The notes: a model not told the origin generated them from the sequence alone. A stretch of 64,000 nucleotides of DNA from Candidatus Altarchaeales archaeon (GCA_014727915.1 WJMO01000005.1:186001-250000); one strand, 5' to 3'. Positions 8,800 to 17,134 are shown, counted from the stretch's first letter. Program-made: numbers and translations.

Positions 8800-9155
8800 T
8801 ACAAGAAGCATCTTTCATAACCGCCGCATTCCTGTTCATCATCGGTTTATGGGCTGTACTGTCAAAGGACAACCTGCTGAAGAAGGTGCTGGGGATAACT
8901 TTCATATCGGATGCTGTCAACCTGGTTCTAGTCTCCATGGGCTACCGTGAAGGCGGTATAGTTCCCATAATCATGCCTGGTGTGGGGTCGGGGGAGTTCG
9001 CATCCCAGGCCGCATACCCGCTGCCCATGGCATTGGTTCTGACCAACATAGTAATATCAGTAGCCACGGTTTCTCTGATACTCGGATTGTGCGTGAAGCT
9101 ATACCAGAAGAACAAGACGTTGAGTGCTGGGAGGTTATGGGATGGCGAACGTTGA
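8796..9155 (+). CDS. mbhG: MBH subunit MbhG-like (MnhC/NuoK-type)
   Basis: The product is 119 residues with three predicted helices. The first two have the NuoK/MnhC pattern, with GLWAVLSKDNLLKKVLGI (about residues 17-34) and a following conserved ISDAVNL stretch. The third begins at PLPMALVLTNIVIS. This small antiporter subunit packs beside the large antiporter subunit. I chose GTG 8796 because it forms the GTGA overlap seen at the preceding junctions; GTG 8787 is in frame and possible. Confidence 0.86.
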   Translation: MIQEASFITAAFLFIIGLWAVLSKDNLLKKVLGITFISDAVNLVLVSMGYREGGIVPIIMPGVGSGEFASQAAYPLPMALVLTNIVISVATVSLILGLCVKLYQKNKTLSAGRLWDGER

Positions 9156-10605
9156 GCTTCTTCCATTGATGGTGGTCCTGCCTCTGGCTGTTGCGGTAGT
9201 ATCCAACCTTTTTCACGGCAGGAACCGCCTGCTGGCATTGACCGCCATGACTGCAACGCTCTTGTTCATGGTGCTGCCGCTGCTAATGCCATATGGCATG
9301 CACACATTCGGCGGCCACGTAAGGGAGGCTCAGAAGACAGAACTGGCCCTTGGAGTCATATACGTGTTCCAACACCACCACCGGATAATAGTGTTCATAC
9401 TGGCTTTGATAGCCCACCTGGTCGTGTCATCATATGCGGGCGCCTACCGGAAGCTATCAGGGCCTTACCTGGGGTTCATGATGATGGGCGTGGCAGCATC
9501 AACTGCCGTATTATTGGCTGATGACTTCTTCAACTTCTATGTGTTCCTGGAGGTTGCGCTGATATCCCAGGCTGCCATGGCCATCGCCTCCGGCACAGAA
9601 CAGGCGTACAAGGCAGTGGTCAAGTACTTGATCGTTGCTAATGTAGCGGGAAACTGCCTACTCCTGGCGGTCGCGTTCCTCTTCTCGCTGGCAGGTTCGC
9701 TGAACATATCGGACATGCAGTCCTTCATATCCGCCAACGGGCCCGCCCTAGCCTACAACCCGGTGTTCCTTGCGTCCTGCGCTCTCACAATCTTCGCGTG
9801 GACCTACGCATCCGGCGTATTCCCCTTCCACAACATCAAATCCGAGCTTTACGCGTCGGCCAGGCCCCACGCGTCCGGGCTCATGCAGACAATGACAAAG
9901 TTCATAATGGTGGCTTTGGCTATCGTATTGCTGAAGCTCTTCGCTGACGTCGGGTCCCTGAGGATGGTCATGCTCTACGCCTCCCTGGGAGCGATGGTCT
10001 TCGGCGTCATCATGGCTTTGAAGCAGGACAACTACCAGCGTATGCTCAGCTACCACGCAATATCCCAGGCGGGCTATGTGGCGTCGGGCCTGAGCATCGG
10101 AACCCCGGTTGCCATAATAGCGGGAATATTCCACGCCGTCAACCACGTGCTCTACAAGACCGCCTTGTTTCTCGGGTGCGAGTGCGTGGAGTACAGGGCC
10201 GGCACCACAGACTTCAAGGGAGTAAGCGGCCTGATACACTCCCTCCCCCTCATAGGATTCCTCGTGTTATGCGCGAAGTTCGCCATATCGGGGATACCCC
10301 CGTTCAACGGCTTCCAGAGCAAGCTCATGCTCATGACCGCAGCATTCGACGCTGGCATGCCAGAAGTGACTCTGGTGATGATACTAGTCAGTGTGCTCAC
10401 GTTCATATCGATGATGAAGGCATTCCACCTGGTCTACATGAGACATCCGACACAGGATACTAGGGAGCCTAGGGAGATTCCGAAGTCTTATGTTGTCGCC
10501 TTGATTATACTGGTGGGTTTGTGCGTTCTGCTGGGCGTGTACCCCCAGCTTGCAACACGTTACATAGAGCCTATAGCCTACGGGATAGGCTTCAATTGGA
10601 GGTGA
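9142..10605 (+). CDS. mbhH: MBH antiporter-like proton/sodium channel subunit (MbhH, MnhD/NuoN type)
   Basis: The product has 487 residues and about 14 transmembrane helices. The conserved acidic residue of the antiporter family is seen in FYVFLEVALIS (about residues 133-143), and a charged KSEL with RPHASGLMQ follows near 228-248. LYKTALFLG is near 337. This is the main ion-translocating subunit shared by Mrp antiporters, complex I and MBH. ATG 9142 has a GGAGG motif 7-8 nt upstream, so it is preferred over GTG 9124. It overlaps mbhG by 14 nt. Confidence 0.93.
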   Translation: MANVELLPLMVVLPLAVAVVSNLFHGRNRLLALTAMTATLLFMVLPLLMPYGMHTFGGHVREAQKTELALGVIYVFQHHHRIIVFILALIAHLVVSSYAGAYRKLSGPYLGFMMMGVAASTAVLLADDFFNFYVFLEVALISQAAMAIASGTEQAYKAVVKYLIVANVAGNCLLLAVAFLFSLAGSLNISDMQSFISANGPALAYNPVFLASCALTIFAWTYASGVFPFHNIKSELYASARPHASGLMQTMTKFIMVALAIVLLKLFADVGSLRMVMLYASLGAMVFGVIMALKQDNYQRMLSYHAISQAGYVASGLSIGTPVAIIAGIFHAVNHVLYKTALFLGCECVEYRAGTTDFKGVSGLIHSLPLIGFLVLCAKFAISGIPPFNGFQSKLMLMTAAFDAGMPEVTLVMILVSVLTFISMMKAFHLVYMRHPTQDTREPREIPKSYVVALIILVGLCVLLGVYPQLATRYIEPIAYGIGFNWR

Positions 10606-10611
10606 TTTGGA

Positions 10612-10920
10612 GTGTACGGCGATCTGCTTAAGGGTTTGTGGAATCGGGATTCAGGCGATAGCGTGCACGCCGCTTCCGTTTTCGCAATAGAGTTCCAGTC
10701 AATCGCGGCATTCCTCCTCCTGACCTTCCTCGCAGTCAGGTTCATATCAGCCTATGCCGCGCTGCCTGCCGTGCTGTTGGCCCTGATGCTACTGCGGGGC
10801 AGGACCCTCACGTTCACTGTTCTGCGGGAGAATGACGACCGTTTCCAGACCCTATTATTCTATCTGATAGTCTCGCTTGGGGTCATATCACTGTCTGTGG
10901 GGTGGTATCTGTGGGTGTGA
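10612..10920 (+). CDS. Small membrane subunit of MBH operon, unassigned
   Basis: The product has 102 residues with an amphipathic N-terminus and three probable membrane helices (about 29-45, 46-62 and 80-101). It lies between the antiporter subunit and the MbhE/F fusion, where P. furiosus has mbhI after mbhH. I cannot align it confidently with MbhI, so the assignment stays open. GTG start at 10612; its stop overlaps the next gene as GTGA. It is probably a structural membrane subunit of the hydrogenase complex. Confidence 0.65.
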   Translation: MYGDLLKGLWNRDSGDSVHAASVFAIEFQSIAAFLLLTFLAVRFISAYAALPAVLLALMLLRGRTLTFTVLRENDDRFQTLLFYLIVSLGVISLSVGWYLWV

Positions 10921-11642
10921 GGAGGGTGATAATGGCGTCCGCGCTTGCGGTTTTCTCCCTGCTCGTCCTGGACGCCATGATGTCCATGTCCATAGACCCG
11001 GGCGTCAGCAGAGTCTACAACACAGTCGGCGTCAAGGTCGCTAAGAACATGGTGACCGCCATATTGTTTGACTTCAGGGGATATGACACCCTCGGCGAAG
11101 CCATAATACTAGTCACGGGCGTGCTGGCCGTTTCCCTGCTGTTCGGCAGGGGCCTCCTCTCCGGCGACGTGCACGAGGACGCAGACGACGAGCTCAGGGA
11201 ATCTCTCGTTCTGAGGACGTACGCCCCCCTGCTAGCGTCACTGGTGGTGGTCCTCGGTGTCTTCGTGACTCTCGGCGGCCACATAACACCCGGCGGAGGA
11301 TTCCAGGGAGGCTCGATAATCGCGTCGGGGATGCTGCTGACCCTCGTCGTCTGCGGCCGCGGCGCGGTGAAGATCTCCCATCCGACGCTGGTTAAGATGG
11401 AGGCAGCCGGGGTGCTGTTATACCTCACTCTCGGAATCTTAGGGCTTTTATCCAGCGGATACTTCCTCTACAACCTGGGCGTCGACTTGTACGGCATAGT
11501 ATCCCCAGACATGGCCTCGATTTTCAACTACCCTGACGGCGTCGACGCAGGCATAGTCCCCTACCTCAACATCGCAGTGCTCATAAAGGTTTCGGCAGGT
11601 CTCACCACGGTGATGCTGGTGCTCCTGGGAGGCAAAAGATGA
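10917..11642 (+). CDS. MbhE-MbhF fusion (MnhB-type subunit)
   Basis: The product is 241 residues. The N-terminal part contains MbhE-like sequence: a membrane helix, then NMVTAILFDFRGYDTLGEA (near residues 44-62). The C-terminal part is MnhB/MbhF-like, with the conserved HITPGGGFQGG motif near residues 122-132. In P. furiosus these are separate genes (mbhE and mbhF), so this looks like a fusion. GTG 10917 makes a GTGA overlap with the previous stop; ATG 10932 is an alternative, with GGAGGG upstream of it. It ends in an ATGA overlap. Confidence 0.85.
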   Translation: MRRVIMASALAVFSLLVLDAMMSMSIDPGVSRVYNTVGVKVAKNMVTAILFDFRGYDTLGEAIILVTGVLAVSLLFGRGLLSGDVHEDADDELRESLVLRTYAPLLASLVVVLGVFVTLGGHITPGGGFQGGSIIASGMLLTLVVCGRGAVKISHPTLVKMEAAGVLLYLTLGILGLLSSGYFLYNLGVDLYGIVSPDMASIFNYPDGVDAGIVPYLNIAVLIKVSAGLTTVMLVLLGGKR

Positions 11643-11848
11643 ACGTAGTAGTCTACGCCATCGCATTCTGCGCTGGAGCATTGTATGGGCGGTGGGTTGA
11701 AAGGGCGAAGGCAGCCCCCCTCCTGCTATTGGGCATTCTGTCGGCTGTGCTGTTGGGCAACTACCCCTACTACTCTGTTGAAGGGTTTTCCACGGTATTT
11801 ATCTCCTCACTCATTGGTGTTGTAGTCGGAGGTCGCATTCGAAGATGA
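11639..11848 (+). CDS. Small two-helix membrane protein in MBH operon
   Basis: The product has 69 residues. Two or three hydrophobic segments (about 2-18, 27-42 and 50-66) are separated by a basic YGRWVERAK turn. It overlaps both neighbours as ATGA, so it is almost certainly translated and part of the complex. I recognise no named subunit. The multi-subunit Eha and Ehb hydrogenases of methanogens also contain such small unassigned membrane proteins, but homology cannot be judged by eye. Confidence 0.7.
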   Translation: MNVVVYAIAFCAGALYGRWVERAKAAPLLLLGILSAVLLGNYPYYSVEGFSTVFISSLIGVVVGGRIRR

Positions 11849-12300
11849 ATCCGGTGATCCAACTGTTGAAGCACATCACATACGGCATAGCCACGCTGCC
11901 TAGGATAGTCCTCGGTACCGGAAGGCTCACCGACGACCAGATGCGCAAGACCGTGCTGTCAGGGGCTGTGAAATACCCGGACACAGTTGACGTGGACGCG
12001 TGCATCGGCTGCGGAGTCTGCGCCATGGTGTGTCCGATGAAGTGCATAACCATGAAGCCGTTGGAGGAGAAGGTGAAGCTGAGGGAGAACCAGTACAAGG
12101 ACAAATACCCCGAGATCAACCCTGCCCAGTGCATATTCTGCTTCCAATGCCACGACAACTGCCCAGTCTACAAGGTGCATCACCGCTCCTCGGCCATACA
12201 CCCCCGGGGAATCCGAAAGACAGGCATCACCGCAGAAGGCCTGTTCCGCAGGATGGACGAGAAAATCAAAAAACAGGGTGGAGGTGGCGGAAATGGTTAA
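11845..12300 (+). CDS. mbhN: Hydrogenase ferredoxin-type subunit (MbhN, NuoI-like)
   Basis: The product has 151 residues. Two [4Fe-4S] motifs are seen: Cys 53, 56, 59, 63 (CIGCGVCAMVCP) and Cys 96, 99, 102, 106 (CIFCFQCHDNCP). This is the NuoI/MbhN electron-input subunit, which carries electrons from reduced ferredoxin to the small subunit. Its basic Gly-rich C-terminus is unusual. It overlaps its upstream gene as ATGA and shares 8 nt with mbhJ. In P. furiosus mbhN is last in the operon, whereas here it precedes the small subunit. Confidence 0.92.
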   Translation: MNPVIQLLKHITYGIATLPRIVLGTGRLTDDQMRKTVLSGAVKYPDTVDVDACIGCGVCAMVCPMKCITMKPLEEKVKLRENQYKDKYPEINPAQCIFCFQCHDNCPVYKVHHRSSAIHPRGIRKTGITAEGLFRRMDEKIKKQGGGGGNG

Positions 12301-12739
12301 GAGATCAGCCCGTAGGAAGTCAGTCCATGTCATGTTCGTCTACACGGGAGGATGCAACGGCTGCGAGATAGAGATAGCCAACGCGCTATTCTCGCCCTAC
12401 TATGACCTGGAACAATACCGGGTGATGATGACCTTCAACCCCCGGGAGGCCGACGTGCTCATAGTCACAGGACCGATAACAAAGAGGAACGAACCCCAGT
12501 TGAAGGCCATATACGAGCGTATACCCGAGCCGAAGGCTGTCATAGCATGCGGGGCGTGCGCAATAGTCGGGGGCATCTACGTGAACCTCTACGGCGAACT
12601 CGGGCCCAGCGACCAGATACGCGGACCCCTCGGCAACATTCTGCCGGTGGATGCGAGCGCGCGCGGATGCGCTCCCAGGCCGGAGGAGATAATACGGGCG
12701 GTGTCATCGGTGATACCTAAGATAGTGGAGGCGAAATGA
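12293..12739 (+). CDS. mbhJ: [NiFe] hydrogenase small subunit (MbhJ, NuoB-like)
   Basis: The product is 148 residues from ATG 12293, preceded by GGAGGTGG. An in-frame GTG at 12278 would lack that spacing. The proximal [4Fe-4S] cluster ligands are visible as CNGC (Cys 21 and 24), Cys 86 or 89 in ACGAC, and Cys 126 in GCAPRP. This fits the group 4 hydrogenase small subunit and complex I NuoB. It ends in an ATGA overlap with the large subunit gene. Confidence 0.93.
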   Translation: MVKRSARRKSVHVMFVYTGGCNGCEIEIANALFSPYYDLEQYRVMMTFNPREADVLIVTGPITKRNEPQLKAIYERIPEPKAVIACGACAIVGGIYVNLYGELGPSDQIRGPLGNILPVDASARGCAPRPEEIIRAVSSVIPKIVEAK

Positions 12740-13902
12740 ACTCGGACAGGGATAGGCTCACGGAAGTGGATGTGGGCACCGTGCACCCGGTGCTGGTCGA
12801 ACCCTTCAGGACCAGGTTCTGGGTGGAAGACGAGATGGTCCGCGACTGTGAGATAACATACAACGCAGCCCACAGGGGCATAGAACGCATACTAGAAGGC
12901 ATACCCTTGGCGAAGGCACATATGATAACAGAGAAGGTCTGCGGGCTCTGCAGCCACTTCCACCTGTGGAACAGCATCCGGGTGACGGAGAAGGCCATGG
13001 ACCTCGAAGTCCCCGAGCGGGCCGAGTACATCCGGGTGTTGATAGCGGAATTGGAGAGGATACACTCCCACCTGTTCTTCCTCGGACACGGCTGCGAGAC
13101 CATGGGCCAGGAGACCTTCACATACCGCGCCTTCGCTCTCAGGGAGCCGCTGATGCGGGTGTTGTACGAGCTCACAGGCAACCGCGTCCACTATGCGGTA
13201 CCAGCCATCGGCGGGGTCAGGCCAAGGGCCAACCCCACACCCGATATGCTCAAAAACGTTTCCTCCATGTTGGACGAGCTGGAGAAGGGGCTGATGTCCT
13301 TCATAGACAGGATCACAACCGACCCTATGGTGTTGGCGAGGGTCACAGGCGTCGGCGTATTGGACCGGAAGGTCGCTGAGGAATACCATGCGGTCGGCCC
13401 CACCGCCAGGGCGTCGGATGTGGACAACGACGTCCGCCATCACATGCACGAGTACGACCACTTCAACTTCGACTACATCACATTGAAGGACGGCGACGTA
13501 AAGGACAGGCTCATACTCCGGTGCCTGGAGATACCCGAGAGCATGAGGATCATACGGCAGGTGCTGGACGAGATACCGCCCGGGAAGGTGGGGACCGTTC
13601 CCAAGTTCAAGTATGACACGGAATTCGCGACGACATACATAGAGGCGCCCCGTGGGGAGTTGTTCCACTCACTCCGCATCGACGCGGAAGGAAAGGTCCG
13701 CAACTACAGGATACGAACTCCAACACCTCCGAACCTCACCTGCATGGAGCAGGCCTGCATCGGCGACCAGCTGACGGACGCGATACTCACCATAATCAGC
13801 TGCGACCCCTGCCTCTCATGCTCCAGCAGGGCATTGGTGGTTGACATGGGCACGGGCGAGGAGAAGGTTGTGGACTTCAGGGAGGTGAAGGCGAAATGCT
13901 AG
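12736..13902 (+). CDS. mbhL: Group 4 [NiFe] hydrogenase large subunit (MbhL, NuoD-like)
   Basis: The product has 388 residues. All four nickel-iron cysteines are present: VCGLC (Cys 69 and 72) and DPCLSC (Cys 359 and 362). This argues for a true hydrogenase rather than an Mbx/complex I-type subunit, which loses ligands. Arg 365 ends the C-terminal motif and 23 residues follow. Such a tail is normally removed by a HycI-type endopeptidase during maturation, and a candidate protease lies at 16673. It likely couples ferredoxin oxidation with H2 evolution, or the reverse. No NuoC-like domain is fused to it. Confidence 0.95.
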   Translation: MNSDRDRLTEVDVGTVHPVLVEPFRTRFWVEDEMVRDCEITYNAAHRGIERILEGIPLAKAHMITEKVCGLCSHFHLWNSIRVTEKAMDLEVPERAEYIRVLIAELERIHSHLFFLGHGCETMGQETFTYRAFALREPLMRVLYELTGNRVHYAVPAIGGVRPRANPTPDMLKNVSSMLDELEKGLMSFIDRITTDPMVLARVTGVGVLDRKVAEEYHAVGPTARASDVDNDVRHHMHEYDHFNFDYITLKDGDVKDRLILRCLEIPESMRIIRQVLDEIPPGKVGTVPKFKYDTEFATTYIEAPRGELFHSLRIDAEGKVRNYRIRTPTPPNLTCMEQACIGDQLTDAILTIISCDPCLSCSSRALVVDMGTGEEKVVDFREVKAKC

Positions 13903-14861
13903 TCGAGTCGCTTGCAGTACTGGCGGTCGCTTTCACAATCTCACTGTTCATATCCGGTTTGGAGCGTAAGATACAGGCCCATATCCAGCAGAGGCGCGGC
14001 CCACCACTGACGACCCCTGGGTTATGGAGCGTGATCAAGTTCCTCCACAAGGAACCTACCGAACCGGACTCTCCCTCCTCATCATTTTACAAGCTATTGC
14101 TGGTCTTGAACGCGGTCTCTCTAGTATTCATACTACTGTTCACGAACCCACTATGGTATGGTGTCCTCGGATTCTCCTCATTGCTCGGCCTGCTAGGCCT
14201 GCTGAAGCTGGAGGAAGTGTCGTATATGCTGATGGGCTCCCTCTCACGTTCTGTGATGAGCAAGTCCATGCCCTTCCCAGACACCATAGCAGGCAGCAAG
14301 CTCGGGGGGGCCCGCTCCTATTTCGAGGACGTCGCCGCAGTCCGCTCGCTGAAGATGATAACCTTCGGCTCCTTCCCCTTCTACATTGCGCTGCTCATGC
14401 CATTCGCCCATGTGATGTCCATGGACGTCGAGGCAGTGTTAGCCGGTCCCCCGCTGATATTCACGCTCTCAGGATTGGTTGCAGCCTTCATATACTTCAT
14501 AGGCTATAACATGCTCATAAACAACCGTCCATTCGACATCATCAAGCCGAAGATAGACGTGATCGAGGGTCCGGTGATGGAGTACGCCGCCGGCTGGAGG
14601 GGAATGTACTACCTCAAGAAAGGATTCTCCATGTTCGTGCTGTCAAGCGTGTTCGTCACTCTATTCATTGGCGTTCCACCGGACCTTTCCGACCCTGGGA
14701 CCCTGGTCACTCACATGTGCGTGGCTCTGGCCTTCCCAGTATGCGCTTCGATCCTGAAGGCCTACAGTCCAGTCTTCACATTCAAGCAGATATATCCCAT
14801 CTCGCTTTCACTCACGGTCCTGGGCGTGCTAGCCCTCACATTGAACATAATAGGGTTTTGA
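13896..14861 (+). CDS. mbhM: Hydrogenase membrane subunit (MbhM, NuoH-like)
   Basis: The product has 321 residues with about eight transmembrane helices. Early on it has the NuoH-type segment ERKIQAHIQQRRGPP (about residues 24-38), the cytoplasmic loop contacting the large subunit and ferredoxin cavity. NRPFDI near residue 210 matches the conserved second loop. NuoH/MbhM anchors the hydrogenase module to the membrane and forms part of the ion pathway. The ATG overlaps the mbhL stop by 7 nt. Confidence 0.93.
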   Translation: MLVESLAVLAVAFTISLFISGLERKIQAHIQQRRGPPLTTPGLWSVIKFLHKEPTEPDSPSSSFYKLLLVLNAVSLVFILLFTNPLWYGVLGFSSLLGLLGLLKLEEVSYMLMGSLSRSVMSKSMPFPDTIAGSKLGGARSYFEDVAAVRSLKMITFGSFPFYIALLMPFAHVMSMDVEAVLAGPPLIFTLSGLVAAFIYFIGYNMLINNRPFDIIKPKIDVIEGPVMEYAAGWRGMYYLKKGFSMFVLSSVFVTLFIGVPPDLSDPGTLVTHMCVALAFPVCASILKAYSPVFTFKQIYPISLSLTVLGVLALTLNIIGF

Positions 14862-14864
14862 AAG

Positions 14865-15131
14865 ATGCCGAAGATAGTCGTTGAGTCGGGTATGGTTTTG
14901 AACCTTGGAGGTTTCATAGTGGAGAAGAAGGCTAAACTACCTTGCGTAGACGTCATAGTCGGGAACCCCCTACCAGAGGATATGAAGCTGGACGCCCCCG
15001 TCTACAGCGAGGAGATGCTCCGGGAATACGAACGCCAGGGCATGTTCGTAGAATACCTCAGGGACGGGGAGTCACTGAAAGAAAAGCTAGAGGGGATGAA
15101 GAAGAGAGTGGATGAAAAACTGAAGGGCTAG
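14865..15131 (+). CDS. Small soluble protein ending the MBH operon
   Basis: The product has 88 residues. The N-terminal half looks like beta structure (PKIVVESGMVLNLGGF) and the C-terminal half is a charged helix (residues 47-88). No metal motif or membrane segment is seen. It starts 3 nt after mbhM and its end overlaps the convergent pilin-like gene by 4 nt. I do not recognise it. It may be a soluble subunit that stands where NuoC-like MbhK is normally found, but there is no sequence evidence for homology. Confidence 0.65.
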   Translation: MPKIVVESGMVLNLGGFIVEKKAKLPCVDVIVGNPLPEDMKLDAPVYSEEMLREYERQGMFVEYLRDGESLKEKLEGMKKRVDEKLKG

Positions 15132-15469
15132 CATTGTCCGTCGGTGAACACCCAATTCACTGCGTAAACGGCAACCACCACTATCGCCACGGACACCGGC
15201 ACCAACACCACCATAACCTTGCTCGCCATCCGCAGCAGCCTATTCGTGTCGCTGTCGCCTTTGACCTTTAAATGTATTATGCCCGCAGCTATCAGGATCG
15301 GGATGTAGACCAGCACTCCCAAGCCGGCAGTGATTGAGAGCAGGAGGAATTTCATGTTCTCCAACACCTGGCAGATGGCCATCTGAGCCTCCGCCTCAGG
15401 TGTCATGTACCCATTTGCTATGCCCGCGCACGCCAAAACAGCCAACACCGTGAACCCCCTCTTTTTCAC
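15128..15469 (-). CDS. VirB2/TrbC-like pilin candidate
   Basis: The product is 113 residues from GTG 15469. It has a signal-peptide-like N-terminus (KKRG, hydrophobic stretch, cleavage near ANGYM at 19-22), a polar linker, and two long hydrophobic helices (about 38-62 and 82-104). A basic loop, HLKVKGDSDTNR, joins the helices. Single Cys residues lie at 33 and 113 and could form a disulfide. This signal plus helical hairpin is the architecture of VirB2/TrbC pilins, including those of archaeal conjugative pili. Sequence homology is not proven. It overlaps the methyltransferase stop as GTGA. Confidence 0.55.
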   Translation of the reverse strand: MKKRGFTVLAVLACAGIANGYMTPEAEAQMAICQVLENMKFLLLSITAGLGVLVYIPILIAAGIIHLKVKGDSDTNRLLRMASKVMVVLVPVSVAIVVVAVYAVNWVFTDGQC

Positions 15470-15978
15470 TGTGTTATCCTCCTCTTCTCTTCTGCCGGGG
15501 GTTCCGGCTGCAGTCTCTCGAGCTTCCTCACTAATGTGAACGTCTTGACGCCCGTTGACTTCCAGTCCCTGCTACCCCTGAAACGGTATTCGCCCGAGGA
15601 TTTGCTGTATGCGATAGCCCTCCTCACGTTATCACCCACCTCGGTTGTCACCCTGACCTTGCCTCCCGGCTTCACTATGCATCCCGCGGCAGGAAGGAGG
15701 CACTGGATGAAGAAACTGGACTTGTCCCCGTCTGTACCCGGCTGGGGATAGCTTATCTGCACAAGATCAGCCGATCCCTTGAGCTCCTCCGGGATGCTGC
15801 CTGTGACTGTGAGGTCCGCCTTCCGGAAGTCCAGCCGCGGGTCGGTGAACGTCTTCCTGGCCTTCCTCAGACTAGCCTCGTTGAAGTCGAGGCCATAGAC
15901 CCTCTCAGCATCCGGGAACTCGTTCAACAGCTTGTTCGTTCCAAATCCCTCCCCGCAACCAAGGTCAACAGCGATCAT
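15466..15978 (-). CDS. Class I SAM-dependent methyltransferase
   Basis: The product has 170 residues. It opens directly with the SAM-binding motif I, VDLGCGEGFGT (residues 4-14), with an acidic residue after the next strand (GLDFNEASL) and a DLVQISYP motif IV near 92-99. The protein begins so close to motif I that the usual N-terminal helix is missing, so it may be a compact form. It sits between a pilin candidate and an AAA ATPase in a tight minus-strand run. Substrate unknown. Confidence 0.78.
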   Translation of the reverse strand: MIAVDLGCGEGFGTNKLLNEFPDAERVYGLDFNEASLRKARKTFTDPRLDFRKADLTVTGSIPEELKGSADLVQISYPQPGTDGDKSSFFIQCLLPAAGCIVKPGGKVRVTTEVGDNVRRAIAYSKSSGEYRFRGSRDWKSTGVKTFTLVRKLERLQPEPPAEEKRRITQ

Positions 15979-15983
15979 ATCTA

Positions 15984-16670
15984 CTATTGCTTATCCAGCC
16001 ATTCTAACAGCGGCTTGTATGCTGTCCTGTCCAACCTGTCCCTCTGGGTTATCGCCTCTTCCATCCACTCCTGCAGGGTAGTTGGATTTGACCCTCCGAA
16101 TCTCTCCTCCAGGCTCTCCTGTGTTATCTCATCCATCGCCTCGACGGTGTTGTGTATGTCAACGGGCAGGAATCCATCGGTCATTTCGGCCAGCCGGTCC
16201 AGGTCCAGCGACACCGCGCCATCTCCCAGGAACTCCCGGAGAACTGCCTTACGGGCTTCAGGACCCGGTTCCGGCATGAACACGAGGCTGTTGAACCCTG
16301 CCTCCGACAGTCCTTGAATATTCCATGGATGGTTGGTTCCCCCCACCACAAGCACATCCTCTGAGAGATCCTCTATTGAATCCCTTATCTCCTGCACGTC
16401 CATGAACTTTTCAAACTCATCCAGGAACAGTAATGTTTTACCTTGAACGTCCGGCAGTCCTTCATCGATTTCGCCTGCTTTAACATCCTTGAACTCATAC
16501 CCTAACTCTCCAGCTATTGCCTTAGCCAGGAACGTCTTTCCATTCCCCGGTGGGCCGTAGATGACGACGCGGTTCGAACCTTCTTTTCCGGACTTAACAG
16601 CTTCGACGACGTTTTCCCTGACCAAACCGGCCAGATACTCGGAACCTTTCAAATCAGATAGTGTGACCAT
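15984..16670 (-). CDS. Small AAA ATPase
   Basis: The product has 228 residues. Walker A is GPPGNGKT near residues 39-46 and Walker B is LLFLDEFEKF near 79-88. A sensor 1 region follows in VVGGTNHPW (near 109-117), then a helical lid. The fold resembles the FtsH/Vps4 type AAA module but with no other domain. It is flanked by the methyltransferase (5-nt gap) and the hydrogenase protease (2-nt gap), so all are probably cotranscribed. A link to hydrogenase assembly or to the pilin is possible but unproven. Confidence 0.8.
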   Translation of the reverse strand: MVTLSDLKGSEYLAGLVRENVVEAVKSGKEGSNRVVIYGPPGNGKTFLAKAIAGELGYEFKDVKAGEIDEGLPDVQGKTLLFLDEFEKFMDVQEIRDSIEDLSEDVLVVGGTNHPWNIQGLSEAGFNSLVFMPEPGPEARKAVLREFLGDGAVSLDLDRLAEMTDGFLPVDIHNTVEAMDEITQESLEERFGGSNPTTLQEWMEEAITQRDRLDRTAYKPLLEWLDKQ

Positions 16671-16672
16671 GG

Positions 16673-17134
16673 TTAATTCTTTTCCCTGATGCTATAAATC
16701 TCGTCTGCCAGTTTTCCCACGGATTCCATTACCTCCCTGCTTATGGGCTCTCCCAGCCCCGTCTGTTTGACCTGGACCGCTATGAACCTCACCTCGATGC
16801 CTTCCTGTCTCAGCCGGTTGGCGAACATCTTCATCGGCGCCCGGTGGGTCGAGACGTGCATCCCCTGCAGTCGGCCGATGTCGACCTCCCTGGTCTCCCC
16901 CGGACGTCCCTTGAAGTCGCCCGCATCAACCAATACGGCCTTCTCTGGCTTGAACCCTATTATCTCGTCCGTGAAGTTCTCGGGCGCGGTTGCGGTGAAC
17001 AAAACCTGGAAGTCGCAGTCGCCCATCCCTGATACCATTTCAGCCAGGGCCTTCCCAAGTCCGTCGTCTCCGCTCAGCTCGTTACCTACGCACACCAGGC
17101 TGACCCTACCCTCGAATGCCTGCTTGAGGACCAT
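16673..17134 (-). CDS. Hydrogenase maturation endopeptidase (HycI/HybD family)
   Basis: The product is 153 residues. The family nickel-sensing triad is visible: Glu 19 in GNELSGDDG, Asp 70 in LVDAGD and His 97 in STHRAP, corresponding to E16, D62 and H93 of E. coli HybD. These enzymes cut the C-terminal tail of the large subunit after nickel insertion. The MbhL encoded at 12736 carries a 23-residue tail, so the two probably form an enzyme-substrate pair. ATG 17134 is preferred over TTG 17137. The gene heads a minus-strand run divergent from 17188. Confidence 0.9.
   Translation of the reverse strand: MVLKQAFEGRVSLVCVGNELSGDDGLGKALAEMVSGMGDCDFQVLFTATAPENFTDEIIGFKPEKAVLVDAGDFKGRPGETREVDIGRLQGMHVSTHRAPMKMFANRLRQEGIEVRFIAVQVKQTGLGEPISREVMESVGKLADEIYSIREKN

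Noticed and set aside
12892..13668. 258-codon minus-strand frame
   Set aside because: Antisense to the hydrogenase large subunit.
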